From Cladorrhinum sp. PSN259 (lineage: Eukaryota; Ascomycota; Sordariomycetes; Sordariales; Podosporaceae), in assembly GCA_033725935.1 (NCBI GenBank), contig MU867092.1, positions 372,001 through 436,000 on the forward strand: a stretch of 64,000 bases of DNA, given 5' to 3'. The notes under the pieces were generated by a model. The model ran no database searches. It was not told where the DNA came from and was given only the letters and a program-made list of their open reading frames with translations. Shown one piece after another: positions 1 to 10,450 of the stretch; the first letter of the stretch is position 1; the number at the start of each line of letters is the position of its first letter. The position numbers and the translations under genes are program-made.

Positions 1-1754
1 GGGCGCGTTTTTACCGCACCGGCCGCCTGGCAAGCTTCGACTTTGACACTCCCACGATCAAGGTACTCTCCAAATCTGCTCAGATCAAGCCTGACTTCAC
101 CGTTCCCAAGAAGAAGGCAACTCGATCGACCGGTCCAGCCCTCTCAGCCACCTCTACAAAGCAGAAGACTCTGCGGGGCATCTGGAGCCGCCTGCTGAAA
201 GTCGATGAGGACAAGATCTTCCTTGGAGACAACTTCTTCAACCGTGGTGGTGACTCCATCACCGCCATGAAGCTGGTCTCCGAGGCCCGTCAACTCGGCA
301 TGCAGCTCAGCGTCGCTCAAGTCTTTGCCAATCGCACACTGTATGACATGGCCAACGTCATGCAGCCTGCCCCCGTGGCTGTTGTGCAGAAAGAGGAGTC
401 ATCCAGGCCTCGGGCTAGAAAGGATCTGTACCAGCCCTTCTCTCTTCTTCTCAGCTCTTTCATGGGGCGCATCCAGGACTCGCTAGAGAACAGAAAGTGG
501 AGGATACTTGATGTCCTTCCTGCCAGACCACTTCAGGAGGTTGCCGCTAAGGGCACCGTCGAGCTTCCTCGCTTCTCGATCCGTTACGAGCTGATGCACT
601 TCGAGGGTATGGTTGACAAGAAGCAGCTCTTCCGCGCCTGCCAGGAGGTCGTCGCCCGCAATGAGGTCCTCCGGACTGTGTTCATCCGGCTCGACGGCAC
701 CTGCTACAGCGTCGTTATTGACAACCCCTTCACCGTCCCCATTGTCGAGTACGAGATTGATGACGACGTTGAGGCCTTTGCCGGCCAGCTCTCGCGTCTT
801 GATGCCCAGACAAAGATGCCCTACGGCTCATCCTTCGTCAAGTGGTTCTTCGTCACGAACGGTTCCAAGTGTTCCCTCGTCTTCCGCCTGTCACACGCTC
901 AGTACGATGAGATCTGCCTTCCCATATTCATCAACCAGCTCCACGAACTTTACCAGGATCCTGATTCCGTCTCCCCCTCTTACCCTTTCTCTACCTTTGT
1001 CAATCACGTCATTCAGGATGCCATCCCCACCGCTGTCCCTTACTGGCGTGACCTCCTCGACGGCGCCAAGGGCATCTCCATCCTCAAGCCTGACACCCCC
1101 GTCACCGACCGCCGTCACTTCGCCATTCACAAACCCGTCGATATCTCGACCCGCAGCCGTGACGTAACCGTCGCTACCTTGCCTTCAGCAGCTTGGGCCC
1201 TTACCTTGGCCCGTCTCCTAGGAGTCAACGACGTAGTCTTTGGGGAAGTAGCCTCAGGCCGCGGCGGTGACGTGCCCGGCATTCCCGACGCGAACCTGAT
1301 CGCCGGTCCTTGCTGGCAGTACGTACCCACCCGCGTCAAGTTCGACAGTAGTTCCATCCGCACGGGACATGATCTTTTGGAATCGCTCCAGACTCAGCAC
1401 ATGCTGACTTCTCAACACGACTGCATGGGCCTCGCCGAGATCGTGAGGAACTGCACGGATTGGGATCCCAAGGAGGTGACATGGTTCGACACCGTTGTGC
1501 ACCAGGACGTTGCGCACGTCGAGACGTTGTCGTTCTTGGACAGGAGGGCCAAGTTCGAGACCATTTATGCTTATGAAGAGCCCCTGAGGGAGTGGAAGAT
1601 TCAGGCGTTTTATGATTCGGCGCATGAGTCTCTGACGATTGAGATTGTTACCTTTCAGAGTTGGAAGGAGGAGGCGGCGAGGTTGCTGGATGCGGTCTGC
1701 GAGAGTCTTGTGCAGTTGGTTCAGAGGCCGGATGAGGAGTTGGATATTGTTTGA
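1..1754 (+). CDS. Nonribosomal peptide synthetase, 3' end (A tail - T - terminal C)
   Basis: This is the end of a multimodular NRPS whose 5' part lies left of the window; the frame is open from base 3 and stops at 1752-1754. In order it shows an adenylation A7 core (YRTGRL, bases 12-29), a thiolation site (FFNRGGDSI, phosphopantetheine Ser codon 255-257) and a full-length condensation domain to the stop. In the C domain I see a C2-like NEVLRTVF, the active-site variant SHAQYDE (bases 891-911), the YWRDLL region and VVFGEVASGR. A terminal C domain and no thioesterase fits fungal NRPSs that release by cyclisation or condensation, whose motif is SHxxxDxxS/T; here the last position is Cys. Oddity: only about 81 codons separate A7 from the thiolation Ser, where roughly 190 are usual, so A8-A10 are missing or degenerate. 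No intron is seen. The product is unknown. Confidence 0.9.
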   Translation, partial: ARFYRTGRLASFDFDTPTIKVLSKSAQIKPDFTVPKKKATRSTGPALSATSTKQKTLRGIWSRLLKVDEDKIFLGDNFFNRGGDSITAMKLVSEARQLGMQLSVAQVFANRTLYDMANVMQPAPVAVVQKEESSRPRARKDLYQPFSLLLSSFMGRIQDSLENRKWRILDVLPARPLQEVAAKGTVELPRFSIRYELMHFEGMVDKKQLFRACQEVVARNEVLRTVFIRLDGTCYSVVIDNPFTVPIVEYEIDDDVEAFAGQLSRLDAQTKMPYGSSFVKWFFVTNGSKCSLVFRLSHAQYDEICLPIFINQLHELYQDPDSVSPSYPFSTFVNHVIQDAIPTAVPYWRDLLDGAKGISILKPDTPVTDRRHFAIHKPVDISTRSRDVTVATLPSAAWALTLARLLGVNDVVFGEVASGRGGDVPGIPDANLIAGPCWQYVPTRVKFDSSSIRTGHDLLESLQTQHMLTSQHDCMGLAEIVRNCTDWDPKEVTWFDTVVHQDVAHVETLSFLDRRAKFETIYAYEEPLREWKIQAFYDSAHESLTIEIVTFQSWKEEAARLLDAVCESLVQLVQRPDEELDIV

Positions 1755-2332
1755 GAAGGTGTATTAATTGTGGTTGTAGTTATGAGCGGGGGTGATGTGT
1801 GGTTAGTATATATTCTATATCAATTACTTTTCGTTAATGTCTTTTTTGGGGTGGAATGGTTAGATTTTGGGAAAAACCAAGTTGCGTATTTGGATAGCTG
1901 GGGGTTTTGGGTTTATTTAAATCGGTTTTCTGTTTCTTAATACACACCTTTCTGTGCAATATCTTGATGCATATACACAGTGATGAGTATCTGAAGACGC
2001 ATTTGGATCTATTACCGCTCCCACTGATGGTGGCTAACCTATCTTTCGAGACCTCTTTTAAACCTCTTACCACCTGAAAACTATCACATACGACCATAGA
2101 CAGTAGAGAACTCGGCATCCCGTCCGCTCTGCCCTAGATAAGCTACTGATTTAAAAAAGGCTTATTTTGGTGGGAAATTGGTCGAGTTGTGGTGGTAAGG
2201 AGAAATGGGGTGTGTAGTATTTGACGCGAAAAGTCGCGGTTCAAGAGGGGGGGGGGGGGGGGGGGGGTTGTAGCAAGCAGGGATGGTGTCAAATGCAACC
2301 CAAATCTCGGATTTTCAAGAAAGAGTGCGTCA
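1755..2332. other. Spacer between NRPS and CorA-like gene, with poly-G tract
   Basis: The 3' flank of the NRPS is AT-rich. A 21-base G homopolymer lies at 2247-2267. No gene was recognised; open frames here are short and lack codon bias. Confidence 0.6.
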
Positions 2333-4417
2333 TTGTTAAACCGCTTCGGAGCCCGTGGCTCTTTCAAGAAAAAAACAATGCAAAACACTCGGACAAAGAT
2401 GGCCGCGCGACAAAGAAACGACAACGTGCGACTTCCCGAGGCGCCTCCGCCTTTGGAAGCCACGGTGACGGGCATCGAAATCGCCGAGGATGGCAGCATC
2501 AGCACTTTTCGCGCTGATCTCTCGGCGATATCGGCGTCGCATCCAGGCCGCTTTGGAATCACGGCCAGAATTTTCGTTATCGTGGGTGACGGTTCTCTGA
2601 TGAACAGTCTGGGGTCCTGGATAGGACAAGATTCGCAGCCATGGCATGGGTTCGTCAAGGCACACCTCGAGGACGATGGGAACCTGCAACGAGAGCTGAG
2701 CGATGCAGCAGGGGCCAATGTCTTCTTCGCCAGTTGGTGGCGGACGGAAGAGCAGGAGGAACATCAGTATTGGATCCAGCGGAGGATCCGGGCCAACAAA
2801 CCTTACAGTGTCGACACGCCTGATGATCCCTGGACACTCCACCTCGACCACGAGAGATATTCGCATTGGCCAAATTGTCCACACCGGCCTTACCATGTCA
2901 TTTCAGCCCCTGGAGCTAGAACGACGGGATACCATGCGGCGCAGGAGTGTATGTCGTACTACCGTGCAGATGTTGACGGGGTCATGACCTGTAAGTAAAG
3001 CTGCGAGCTCTTGCGTCTTTATGCGCCAAGCTTACACCCCAGGCAGACGTGTTATTAGAGGATCCGATACGATACCACGACGTTGTAGACATCAGGTTTG
3101 ACTTCTGGACTACGAAGCAGACTTCTGAGCGAAAGCAAGTCTTGTGTTTCCGGCCGAGGGACGACGACCGGAAGAAGAATCCCCAGGACGAGGAGGCGCT
3201 TAAGGGTAAAGCGGTGGCGGAAGTCAACAAGGGGAAGTTTGATGAGGAAAATCCCCAAATCGAGAAGGCACTGAGCGACAAACTCACAGAAGCCGAGAAG
3301 AAAAAGAAGTCTCGAGAGGAGGGGATGCCCACGAGCAAGTTTATCAGGGCGCTGGAGAAATATGATGACGGCCGGACTGCGGCGCAGAACCCAGCAAAGT
3401 TCGTCAAGATGGTCATCGCAGAACTAATATGTGAAGACCTGTCTGGCGTCTTACGCAGCATGAGCCGAGTTCTTGACACGATCGAGCTAGACCTCCACAA
3501 CGATATCGTTCTCCAAGAGTCGATGCCGATGTGGAGAGAACAGCTGGGGAAATGGCGGAACGCTCTGTTCCACCAGAGCGGGTCGTTGGAGCGAGTGGCT
3601 GAGGACCTCGCAACCAAGGGCGATGGGCTTTGGGACTCCTCTGTACGGCCAAGCCGTGCGGCCGTAGCTACCGACCACAGTCCAGAGCATCGGCCAAGAC
3701 GGAGAATAGAGCGATTGGAGGAGGACCTGAATCGAACGTCTCGCCGCATTGAAACCACTTTCCAAGCGCTAATGTCCAGCATCACTATTGTCGAGAGCGA
3801 GAGAGCCATCAAGGAGGCAGAATCAGTGTCGAAACTTACCCAGCTGGCCTTCTTCTTTATTCCCCTCAGCCTGGTATCAAGCGTCTTCGGGATGAATATC
3901 AACGTAAGTTACCATCCCAACCCATATTACAAGATAAATATACACATGATATCCAGTCGATCGCCTTTTTTCTCTGCATCCATGTTAACCTAACCCAACA
4001 ACGCAGGAGTTTGAGGGCCAGCTTACATGGTGGCACTGGGTCTTAGTATCGGTTGCTGCCAGCATATTTACCTATACGGCTCTCTATTGGAAGGAGCTTC
4101 TCTCCAGTCTCCTCGCGCTTCCGGGTCTGATCAGGAGCTTAAGCGTCAAGAATCTCAGCCGACTTGCAGTCCGATGGCTGAAGATTTTAAGCTACGTCGT
4201 CAGCACGCTCCCGCTCGTTCTGGTTATCGGCGCCGAACTGGGCCTCCTAGCAGGTCTTTCCATTGCGACATGGCAGCTGGCCAAAAGCCATTTACCCACG
4301 GCTGCGCAAGCGGCAATCGGCGTGTTTGTGATCTGGCTTCCGGTCACTGCCCCGGCTGCCTATTATCACTTCGTGCGCCGAGCAAGGAGTAGACCGCAAG
4401 GCAGTAGGTCTGGGTAA
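2333..4417 (+). CDS. CorA-like (GMN-motif) metal ion transporter-type membrane protein, three exons
   Basis: Exons are 2333-2990, 3047-3903 and 4007-4417, with GT-AG introns of 56 and 103 bp; the frame closes to 641 aa. A second in-frame ATG at 2378 (626 aa) is equally plausible as the start. The N-terminal half is soluble. The middle is charged and probably helical. Near the C-terminus FFFIPLSLVSSVFGMNIN carries the CorA hallmark Gly-Met-Asn at 3889-3897 after a first membrane helix. The last exon supplies further hydrophobic segments (WHWVLVSVAASIFTY, LPLVLVIGAELGLLAGLSI, AAIGVFVIWLPVTAPAAYY). CorA proteins move Mg2+ or similar divalent cations; divergent fungal members like this one are mostly uncharacterised, so the substrate is unknown. 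The second intron falls just after the GMN motif. It is tandem with the NRPS but nothing links them functionally. Confidence 0.82.
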
Positions 4418-4773
4418 GATAATAGGATAATCGAAGGTTATAGGACACTCTCAGACGGTATGAACTACTATTAATAATAAGTTACTTTATAAATTATCGC
4501 TATAAAGATTACAGATAAGTAAACGTATAATTACTTGTGTAAAGAACCAGATCCCTTATAGTAAGAAGTGCCCAGTATTTCCCCTATTTAGAGTGAAGTT
4601 ATCTATATGTATTTTTTTATTCAAGTACCTTGTACTCTATTCGTTTTGGTTATTCGTTTAACAAGAAAATTAGGATAAGCGATGTTTATGGTTATTATGC
4701 TCGCTGCCTTTGGTACTAAATATAGCGAGCAGTTCCTGATTAATTAACCTGGGACTTATGGGTCTTCTTATCC
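4418..4773. other. AT-rich spacer
   Basis: Strongly AT-rich sequence between the CorA-like gene and the GH115 pseudogene. Nothing recognisable is encoded. Confidence 0.6.
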
Positions 4774-6650
4774 TTAGCCCAATAATTGGCTACAGACTAC
4801 CCAGTAGTCCGTGTGCGGGAGAATTACGCACAGGGCGTAACACCTATGCCGAGGGGTTACGTTGTGGTTCAACGCGCCTGATACCACGGGGTGGTAGACG
4901 AGTTGAAAGAAGGCTGGTTTGTCGTTGTCCTGGATCTGTGAGTATAGGGCTTTAGCTCGTGCCGCGAGGCGCTGCCATCTGGCTAGTACTCGATCGGCTT
5001 CGTGGTAGTTGAGGTGTGAAAAGGTCGACGAGGTGACCAGCCCGTACCGGCGCATTCTAACGAGATGGCTATGCTCGAGAAGGATGTCCACGATCTCAGT
5101 TGCGTGATCTGGCCCAAACTCGCGAGTCGCATACTCAGCGAGATATTCCGGAATCCCTTCGAAGCTGAACTTGGAGACGTTCCATGCCAGGTCCATCGCA
5201 AACTCAAACGGTAACTCCATGGGTTTAATATTTCCCACGTTGATGATCCAGATCCTGTCGGCGCCACGGAGGTGCGCATGCTGCAGTTCCTTGAGCATCT
5301 TGGACAGGTTGTTGGTATTGCCCTACTTGTAGGACCTGGGAAGTCCAACATATTCCCAATGGAAGTACACTCCGGTTCCCCCTTTTCGGCCTGCTTCGGC
5401 CCCAGTGGGAAGGCGGTACAAATTCCCGGCGTTGTCGTCTGGGAATAGGAGCGCAACGCCCTCTAGGGGGTCCAATCCGGCATCGTAATATGAGGCGACC
5501 TCCTTATACAGAGCCCAGACTTGGTTCAGCGCCGTCTCGGAGTCGTGGTACTTTTTGGTAATGGCGCGCTGAGTCTCGAATACGTCCGAAATCATCTCGA
5601 TAGCTGTCTTGATGTTGCTTGTGGCGGCTTCATCACCGAGCCCGCGCAGCCCGATGCTAATGTACTATTCTCGTTCGACCCTGCCCTGGCTATTCAATCG
5701 TGTATAAATTTGATCATGCTGGCCTTGTTCTTGGGCCAGTCCCAGGGTCCAGTTATGGTGTCGTTCCATTCATTCGATGCGCGCTGCATGGGCTCGTGGT
5801 CCGCAGTCGATATCACAATGCCATAGTCGTCCGCAAGCTGCTGGTATCCAAAATCGTCGGTGAAGAGAACATTTCCTGAAAGGAGAGTAACCGACTTCCA
5901 CATGGCAGGCCAAAGATAGTTTTCTCGAAGACGTAGCAAAAGATCAAATACATGAGTGTAGAATTCTGTGTTCAAGGGATACCTTGTTGCGTTGTGCTGT
6001 CTCGCCCACCACGTGTTGAGGGCTGGCTCCTTGTCGCTAATGAACAGACCTCTGTATTTAACTGTTGGCTCTCCATGGACTGTCGTTTTTGACTTGCGCA
6101 TGGATTTGCTCATGCTTCTTCGCCGGAACATCCGCAAAACAGTGGTAAGGAGACTGCCCGCACTGCTCTGCCAGCGTGTGAATGCCAAAAATTGTGCCTC
6201 TCTTGTCGCTTCCTGCAATCATCAGTGCCCGATCAACGCCTGGTAGAGGCTTTTCCACAATGCTGGACTTGAAAGTCTCCCATTTCCCTTCAATATATAC
6301 CGTACTGAAGTTTCCATATTCCGTTATATGACAGATCAATAATGAGTTTGGGCGAACCAGCAATGATGGCAGAATGCACAGTACCATTTGCCCCATTGCG
6401 AGGTGACGCTTAATGGGGCGCCTGTTGTGATATTGCGAAGGAAGCCGGTGATCTGAGCCAAATCCTCCGCGAGGCTGCTGGCTGCAATGTGGACACCAAG
6501 AAAATCTTCCTGTGAGATCACAATGGGGCTTGAGGTGATCGTGAGATGTGCACTTGAAGGAGCAATAGATTCAAAGGATACAAAACCCTCCTCAAAGAGG
6601 CGCTTATAAAAGGAGGATTTTATCTTTCGAATAAGAGGAGCCGGTAACAA
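4774..6650 (-). pseudogene. GH115 (xylan alpha-1,2-glucuronidase family) pseudogene
   Basis: Reading on the minus strand, successive blocks match the order of a GH115 enzyme but fall in different frames: an N-terminal block (6650-6400), IAGSDKRGTIFGIHTLAEQ with ADVPAKKH (about 6240-6100), YRGLFISDKEPALNTWW and ENYLWPAMW (about 6060-5900), LRGLGDEAA, LLFPDDNAGN and YFHWEYVGLPRSYK (about 5650-5325), and GADRIWIINVGNIKPMELP (about 5260-5200). Frame changes separate the first three blocks. In-frame TAG stops interrupt it near 5668 and right after PRSYK at about 5323; family members have Trp there, so the latter looks like TGG to TAG. Homology fades near 4830, so the C-terminal domains of the roughly 1000-aa enzyme are missing. 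Family members remove (methyl)glucuronic acid from xylan. This copy cannot make a functional protein. Confidence 0.82.
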
Positions 6651-6654
6651 AAGC

Positions 6655-6735
6655 TAAATATATCTATTTATTTATCTACCTATCCTTTTATCTATTTATC
6701 TCTCTATATATCTATCTATCTATATATATATCTAC
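6655..6735. repeat. TATC/TATT microsatellite
   Basis: About 80 bp of imperfect TATC, TATT and TA units lie directly between the 5' end of the GH115 pseudogene and the next gene, likely marking a rearranged junction. Confidence 0.85.
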
Positions 6736-6802
6736 TTTGCGGAAAGGCGAAGGACCACCCAGAGATGGAGAACCCTTTGACAACCACAATGAATTTTCCT
6801 TC

Positions 6803-8189
6803 ATGTTCGACAAGTGTAGGACCCAAGTAACAGCGCACGTCACAGCTAGTCGCCTTGATGCTGCTGCCAAGTTGAAGCGCAAGAAATATACAGATCAGAA
6901 GGTTGTGATCGGAGGTCTCTCAGCCCCCAAGGTGCGTCTTTGCGCTCATGCTGCCATCCCTTGCCCTTTGTCTCTCTCCTGCGTGCTAATTCCGTTCAAA
7001 TTCAAAAGACCGCCGCAGAGATTCTGAATTGGGCATGGTTTAGCACCAAGAACGGCAGACAGAAAGCCGAGGCCCGGCGCAAGAAGCTCAACAAGCTTCA
7101 AATGCTAAATGGTCTTTATATTGCCGAGGTACGACAGCTGGTTCCCCTCTTCTCTTCTCCGGCAGCCACTTATTCTCAGACATTAACAAGTTCAATGTCA
7201 ACCTCCCGTTTTCATCTGTCCATCATCTGACGTATCGTGAATTCAGTGGCTTCACATGTCTGGGTACGCCTTTGGCGGCTTTCTCAACCAACCAGACGAC
7301 TTGGCCCAAAAAGAGAGGCCCGGGAGCAGCCAGATTCCCGAGAACCTCGTCATTGGCACGCTAGAGACAAATAGCGTGATGCTTAGGTGAGTCAAGTCAC
7401 GGTCGATTCCTCCCATCCGTCTGACTGGCCATCGTTACTAGTAATGCTCTTACTGATCTGTTTTTTTCCTCCTCATTTATTAGATACGAATCTGCGTGGC
7501 AAAAGCTGATCCGCACCGAACGCGATCTCATACTTCGGCAAGCGGTTGGTAAACGTTCAAGGGAATTTAAGGACATGAAAGAAGCCGCGGCAAACTACGG
7601 CGGGCGCCTCATCGTGACTCGCAATCCTTACAAGCACGGGCCTGGAGCGGAAACCGAGGACCCGACTGTGAGGAGAGGAAAGGAAGTGCAAGGGAAATCC
7701 ACCGGCAATCAGCCGGTGTCAGGTACCAGATCCCCCATGAAGTCTAGGCCGCCCGAGCGGAAGAGAGACTACGCTCCATTTCTCATCGACACGGTCAAGG
7801 ACGGCAAGTTTGTGATCAAGAAAGAAGAGCTGGACGAGCCAAAACAACAGATCGCGACGGCCTGTCGGTGGATCTGCTACGGTCTTGACTGGCACATTGA
7901 GATGGCGCAGAAGAGCGAGATCCTGAAACTTGAAGAGGGCAAGGTGTGGGGTGGCGCGCGATTTTACCCATTCATGAGACCGTTATATCACAAGATGGAG
8001 GCCAGCCTAGACTCACTTTTGTGGAAGGCGATGTTGGCCGAGGTGAAGAAGGAGCTTTTTAACGAGAAACCGCCCGCCGCGGAGGAGATGGAAGAGGAGG
8101 AGAAAGCAGAGGAACAATATGAAGAGGACGAGGATGAAGGCGGGGAAGAGGACCAAGAGGTCACGGCCGGGATGCGCGCCCGGCTCTGA
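6803..8189 (+). CDS. Hypothetical protein with acidic C-terminal tail, four exons
   Basis: Exons are 6803-6931, 7009-7128, 7247-7386 and 7484-8189, with introns of 77, 118 and 97 bp; together they give 364 aa in one frame. The frame is already open from about 6737 inside the microsatellite with no upstream ATG, so the true 5' end may be lost or in another exon; I used the first ATG. The centre has a basic helix (KAEARRKKLNKLQ), a WLHMSGYAFGG segment and IPENLVIGTLETNS. These last two resemble the core of fungal DNA/RNA non-specific endonuclease-like proteins, but I see no clear metal-binding motif, so this is only a guess. The tail is a Glu/Asp-rich low-complexity run (about residues 325-355). 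No function is assigned. Confidence 0.6.
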
Positions 8190-8881
8190 TAGGTACTTGA
8201 AGCGCGTCCCGTCATCTCCGACGCCGGGCTTGAAATCGTGCATTTTCAAGACTTTCAGTTCATGTTGTTTAAAAAGACGCAAATACGGAGTATATAGCTG
8301 TACCTAATTTAGGAGAAAGTATGTTTGCTATTCAACAGTCTCAAGATGACGATGTCCAAAAGTCACAGTTTCATCAACATAGGTTTAATAACAAGAGGAA
8401 CAATATATAGCCAGAAAAACTTAAAAAGTTCAATTCAAACGAATGACTAGAGCTAAAGTAGAACTTATAAGATTCAAATACTGGCAAACATCCCCCGCCC
8501 CTGAGCAGTCATTTTCGCATCAATCCGAACCCCTCCAAAAATTGCATTCTGTTAGGACCCTTTTTTTTTTTTTTTTTTTGAGGCTTTTGCAAACGAATAA
8601 CCTAGAGCTAAAAGCAGAACTTAAAAAGAGATTCAAATACCGCTAAGCATCCAGTCACCCTGAAGAGCTATTTTTCCGCATCCAACTTTTGAACCACCTT
8701 TCCAAAATGTTTGAAATTGGGGACACTTTCCTGGTCAGACTTTAAAACATGTTAGTTAGCAAGCCTCGTCATGTATTTCTTGCATACGTGAAAAAAGAAG
8801 AAGGGGGAGGGGAGACACCTTACCAGTTACTGCAGAACTGACACGCACAGGGGGGTTCACGCTTCCCCCAATCAAAACTTT
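8190..8881. other. Spacer with poly-T tract
   Basis: This is the 3' flank of two convergent genes, with a poly-T run at about 8562-8579. Two short blocks here share wording (aacttaaaaag...ttcaaatac and tccgcatc/ccgaac) around 8416-8525 and 8605-8690, suggesting an old local duplication. No gene was recognised. Confidence 0.5.
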
Positions 8882-9226
8882 TTAGGCCCAGCGATAGCAG
8901 TATCCGCTCAAGCAGAACTGGGCGTTGGGCGCACAGCACTCGTTGGCACAGCAGATGTTGTACCTGCAGCAGCGGCCGTAGCAGAGGTAGGGGTAACCCG
9001 AAGGGCAAGCCGCGACGGAGTCGGCAGAGATGGAGTCGGCGGGCTGGGCGTTCTCCTTGCTCCCGGCGGAGCTGTATTGGGCGTTAAGGTCATCGTAGCC
9101 CAGAGAGGGGAGCCTTGTGCCCTGGCGTGCGGAGAGTTGTTTACTCTCCTCGCCAGAGACGGGGTTGGCGATGGCCGTGCCGGCGAGGAGGGAGAGGAGG
9201 GAGACGAGAGCAAGGGTGGTCTTCAT
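8882..9226 (-). CDS. Small secreted cysteine-rich protein, 114 aa
   Basis: Single-exon gene. Residues 1-20 form a signal peptide with a hydrophobic core and a likely cut after TAIA. A Ser/Ala/Asp-rich pro-region follows, containing Arg sites (SARQ, GTRL) that a Kex2-like protease might use. The last about 40 residues hold ten cysteines, six of them in three CC doublets, in the order C-x7-C-x3-CC-x4-CC-x3-CC-x6-C-x4-C, with many aromatic residues. Size, signal and cysteine density are those of fungal effector-like or antimicrobial-like secreted proteins; I do not recognise the family. A TATA box sits 126 bp upstream. The plus-strand frames across it are shadows. Confidence 0.75.
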   Translation of the reverse strand: MKTTLALVSLLSLLAGTAIANPVSGEESKQLSARQGTRLPSLGYDDLNAQYSSAGSKENAQPADSISADSVAACPSGYPYLCYGRCCRYNICCANECCAPNAQFCLSGYCYRWA

Positions 9227-9351
9227 TTTGGGCAGGTTGAGAATGGCGCTCGGGTGGTTTGTTTGGTGTTTTGATGTTGGGATGCTTTGGTGGTCCTGGC
9301 TTGCTGGTGAGAAACAAGACGAGATGATATTGACGGCAGACAGCAGGAAGC

Positions 9352-9357
9352 TTTATA
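9352..9357 (-). promoter_or_regulatory. Probable TATA box of the small cysteine-rich protein gene
   Basis: TATAAA on the minus strand, 126 bp before the ATG at 9226, followed by a pyrimidine- and CA-rich leader typical of fungal transcription starts. Confidence 0.45.
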
Positions 9358-9795
9358 GTTTTGAAAAAAGTCATATTATGGCTTCGTCGCTGCGAATCCT
9401 CCCTTGGCAATGATAGATTCCAGATTTTCTCTTACTGGCTCTCAGAGTTGTCCAAAAATGGGCATTGCACTGTTCGTATTAGTTGTGTTGATCCTGTTGA
9501 TCCTGTTCATGCTGCACACATCATTCACGTCGTGCATCCCCGCATGGTGCGCAGCCTCGAGTTTTTGCCTATCACGAGCCTCTCCACATTTTGCACCCAA
9601 GGTTTTTAATTACTGGCAGGACAAATCCAGCACAAATCCGGGGATTATTTCCGGTCTGAGCCACCCCCTTCATGTTGTTCAACGTTACCCTCAATAGAAG
9701 GCTTTAGTCGGTGAGCGGTCATTGTCCGTGCACCCGACGGCGAGCCATGTAACATGTGGCACTATAAATTAAATTAAGCTGCCTTCATGTTCGTA
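9358..9795. other. Spacer upstream of the cysteine-rich protein gene
   Basis: Presumed promoter sequence grading into non-coding DNA before the tandem repeat. No gene seen. Confidence 0.5.
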
Positions 9796-10168
9796 GGGCT
9801 GTAAAACGTTGAAAGCCGACGACTTGCAGGACTTGGGTCGACATGCATTTCAACGGCGGACTCGCATTATACTAGGTTATGTTGTGATATCAGATGTCTA
9901 TGTTCTCATTCGTGCCTTGGTATCTGCAAAGGGCCCTAAAGGTGGTGTCAGCTCGGTGATTTTATTGCGCCGTTGAATACAAGGCTGCACAAAGTTGAAA
10001 GCTGACAACTCGCAGGATTTCGGTCGACATGTATTTTGAGCCGCAGACTCGCATTATGCTGCCTTATGTTGTAATATTGGACTGATATGTTGTCATCGGT
10101 GCCTTCTAATCTGCAAAGAGCCGTAAACGCGATGTCAGATCGGTGACTCTGTTGTGCCGTCAAGTTTA
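9796..10168. repeat. Two-copy tandem repeat, period about 186 bp
   Basis: Copy 1 (9796-9981) and copy 2 (9982-10168) align end to end. Both run from a GTTGAAAGC word through TCGACATG, CAGACTCGCATTAT or its near match, TATGTTGT, a TCTGCAAAG word and a GATGTCAG or TGTCAG word to CGGTGA and GCCGT. The copies differ at many places, often by C/T or G/A changes, so the duplication is old or was hit by repeat-induced mutation. No open reading frame spans it. Confidence 0.8.
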
Positions 10169-10450
10169 GGTTTGTCATTACCACTTGCTTCCGTTAACCA
10201 ATTGAACAAGAAAAGGCTACACTTGCAGTAAAGACGTATGCATGGATAAATCACAAGGCAGATCGAGTTTATCTAGCTGCCTAGTTAGTATGTCGTATAT
10301 ATTGATGGCCATGGCTCAGATGCTTGGTACTACCCCTCAATCCAGTCTCCTTCTTTACCAAGCCCGAACCTCCCAAGCGACGACATGCACTTGCAGGGCA
10401 GCAACAGCAAGTTGAGGAAAGGAATCAGCGTTTGATTTCACAATGGGTGG

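Noticed and set aside
2143..2896. Minus-strand frames of 186-191 aa
   Set aside because: They lie opposite the spliced CorA-like gene and the poly-G tract and have no family features; the plus-strand exons explain the region.
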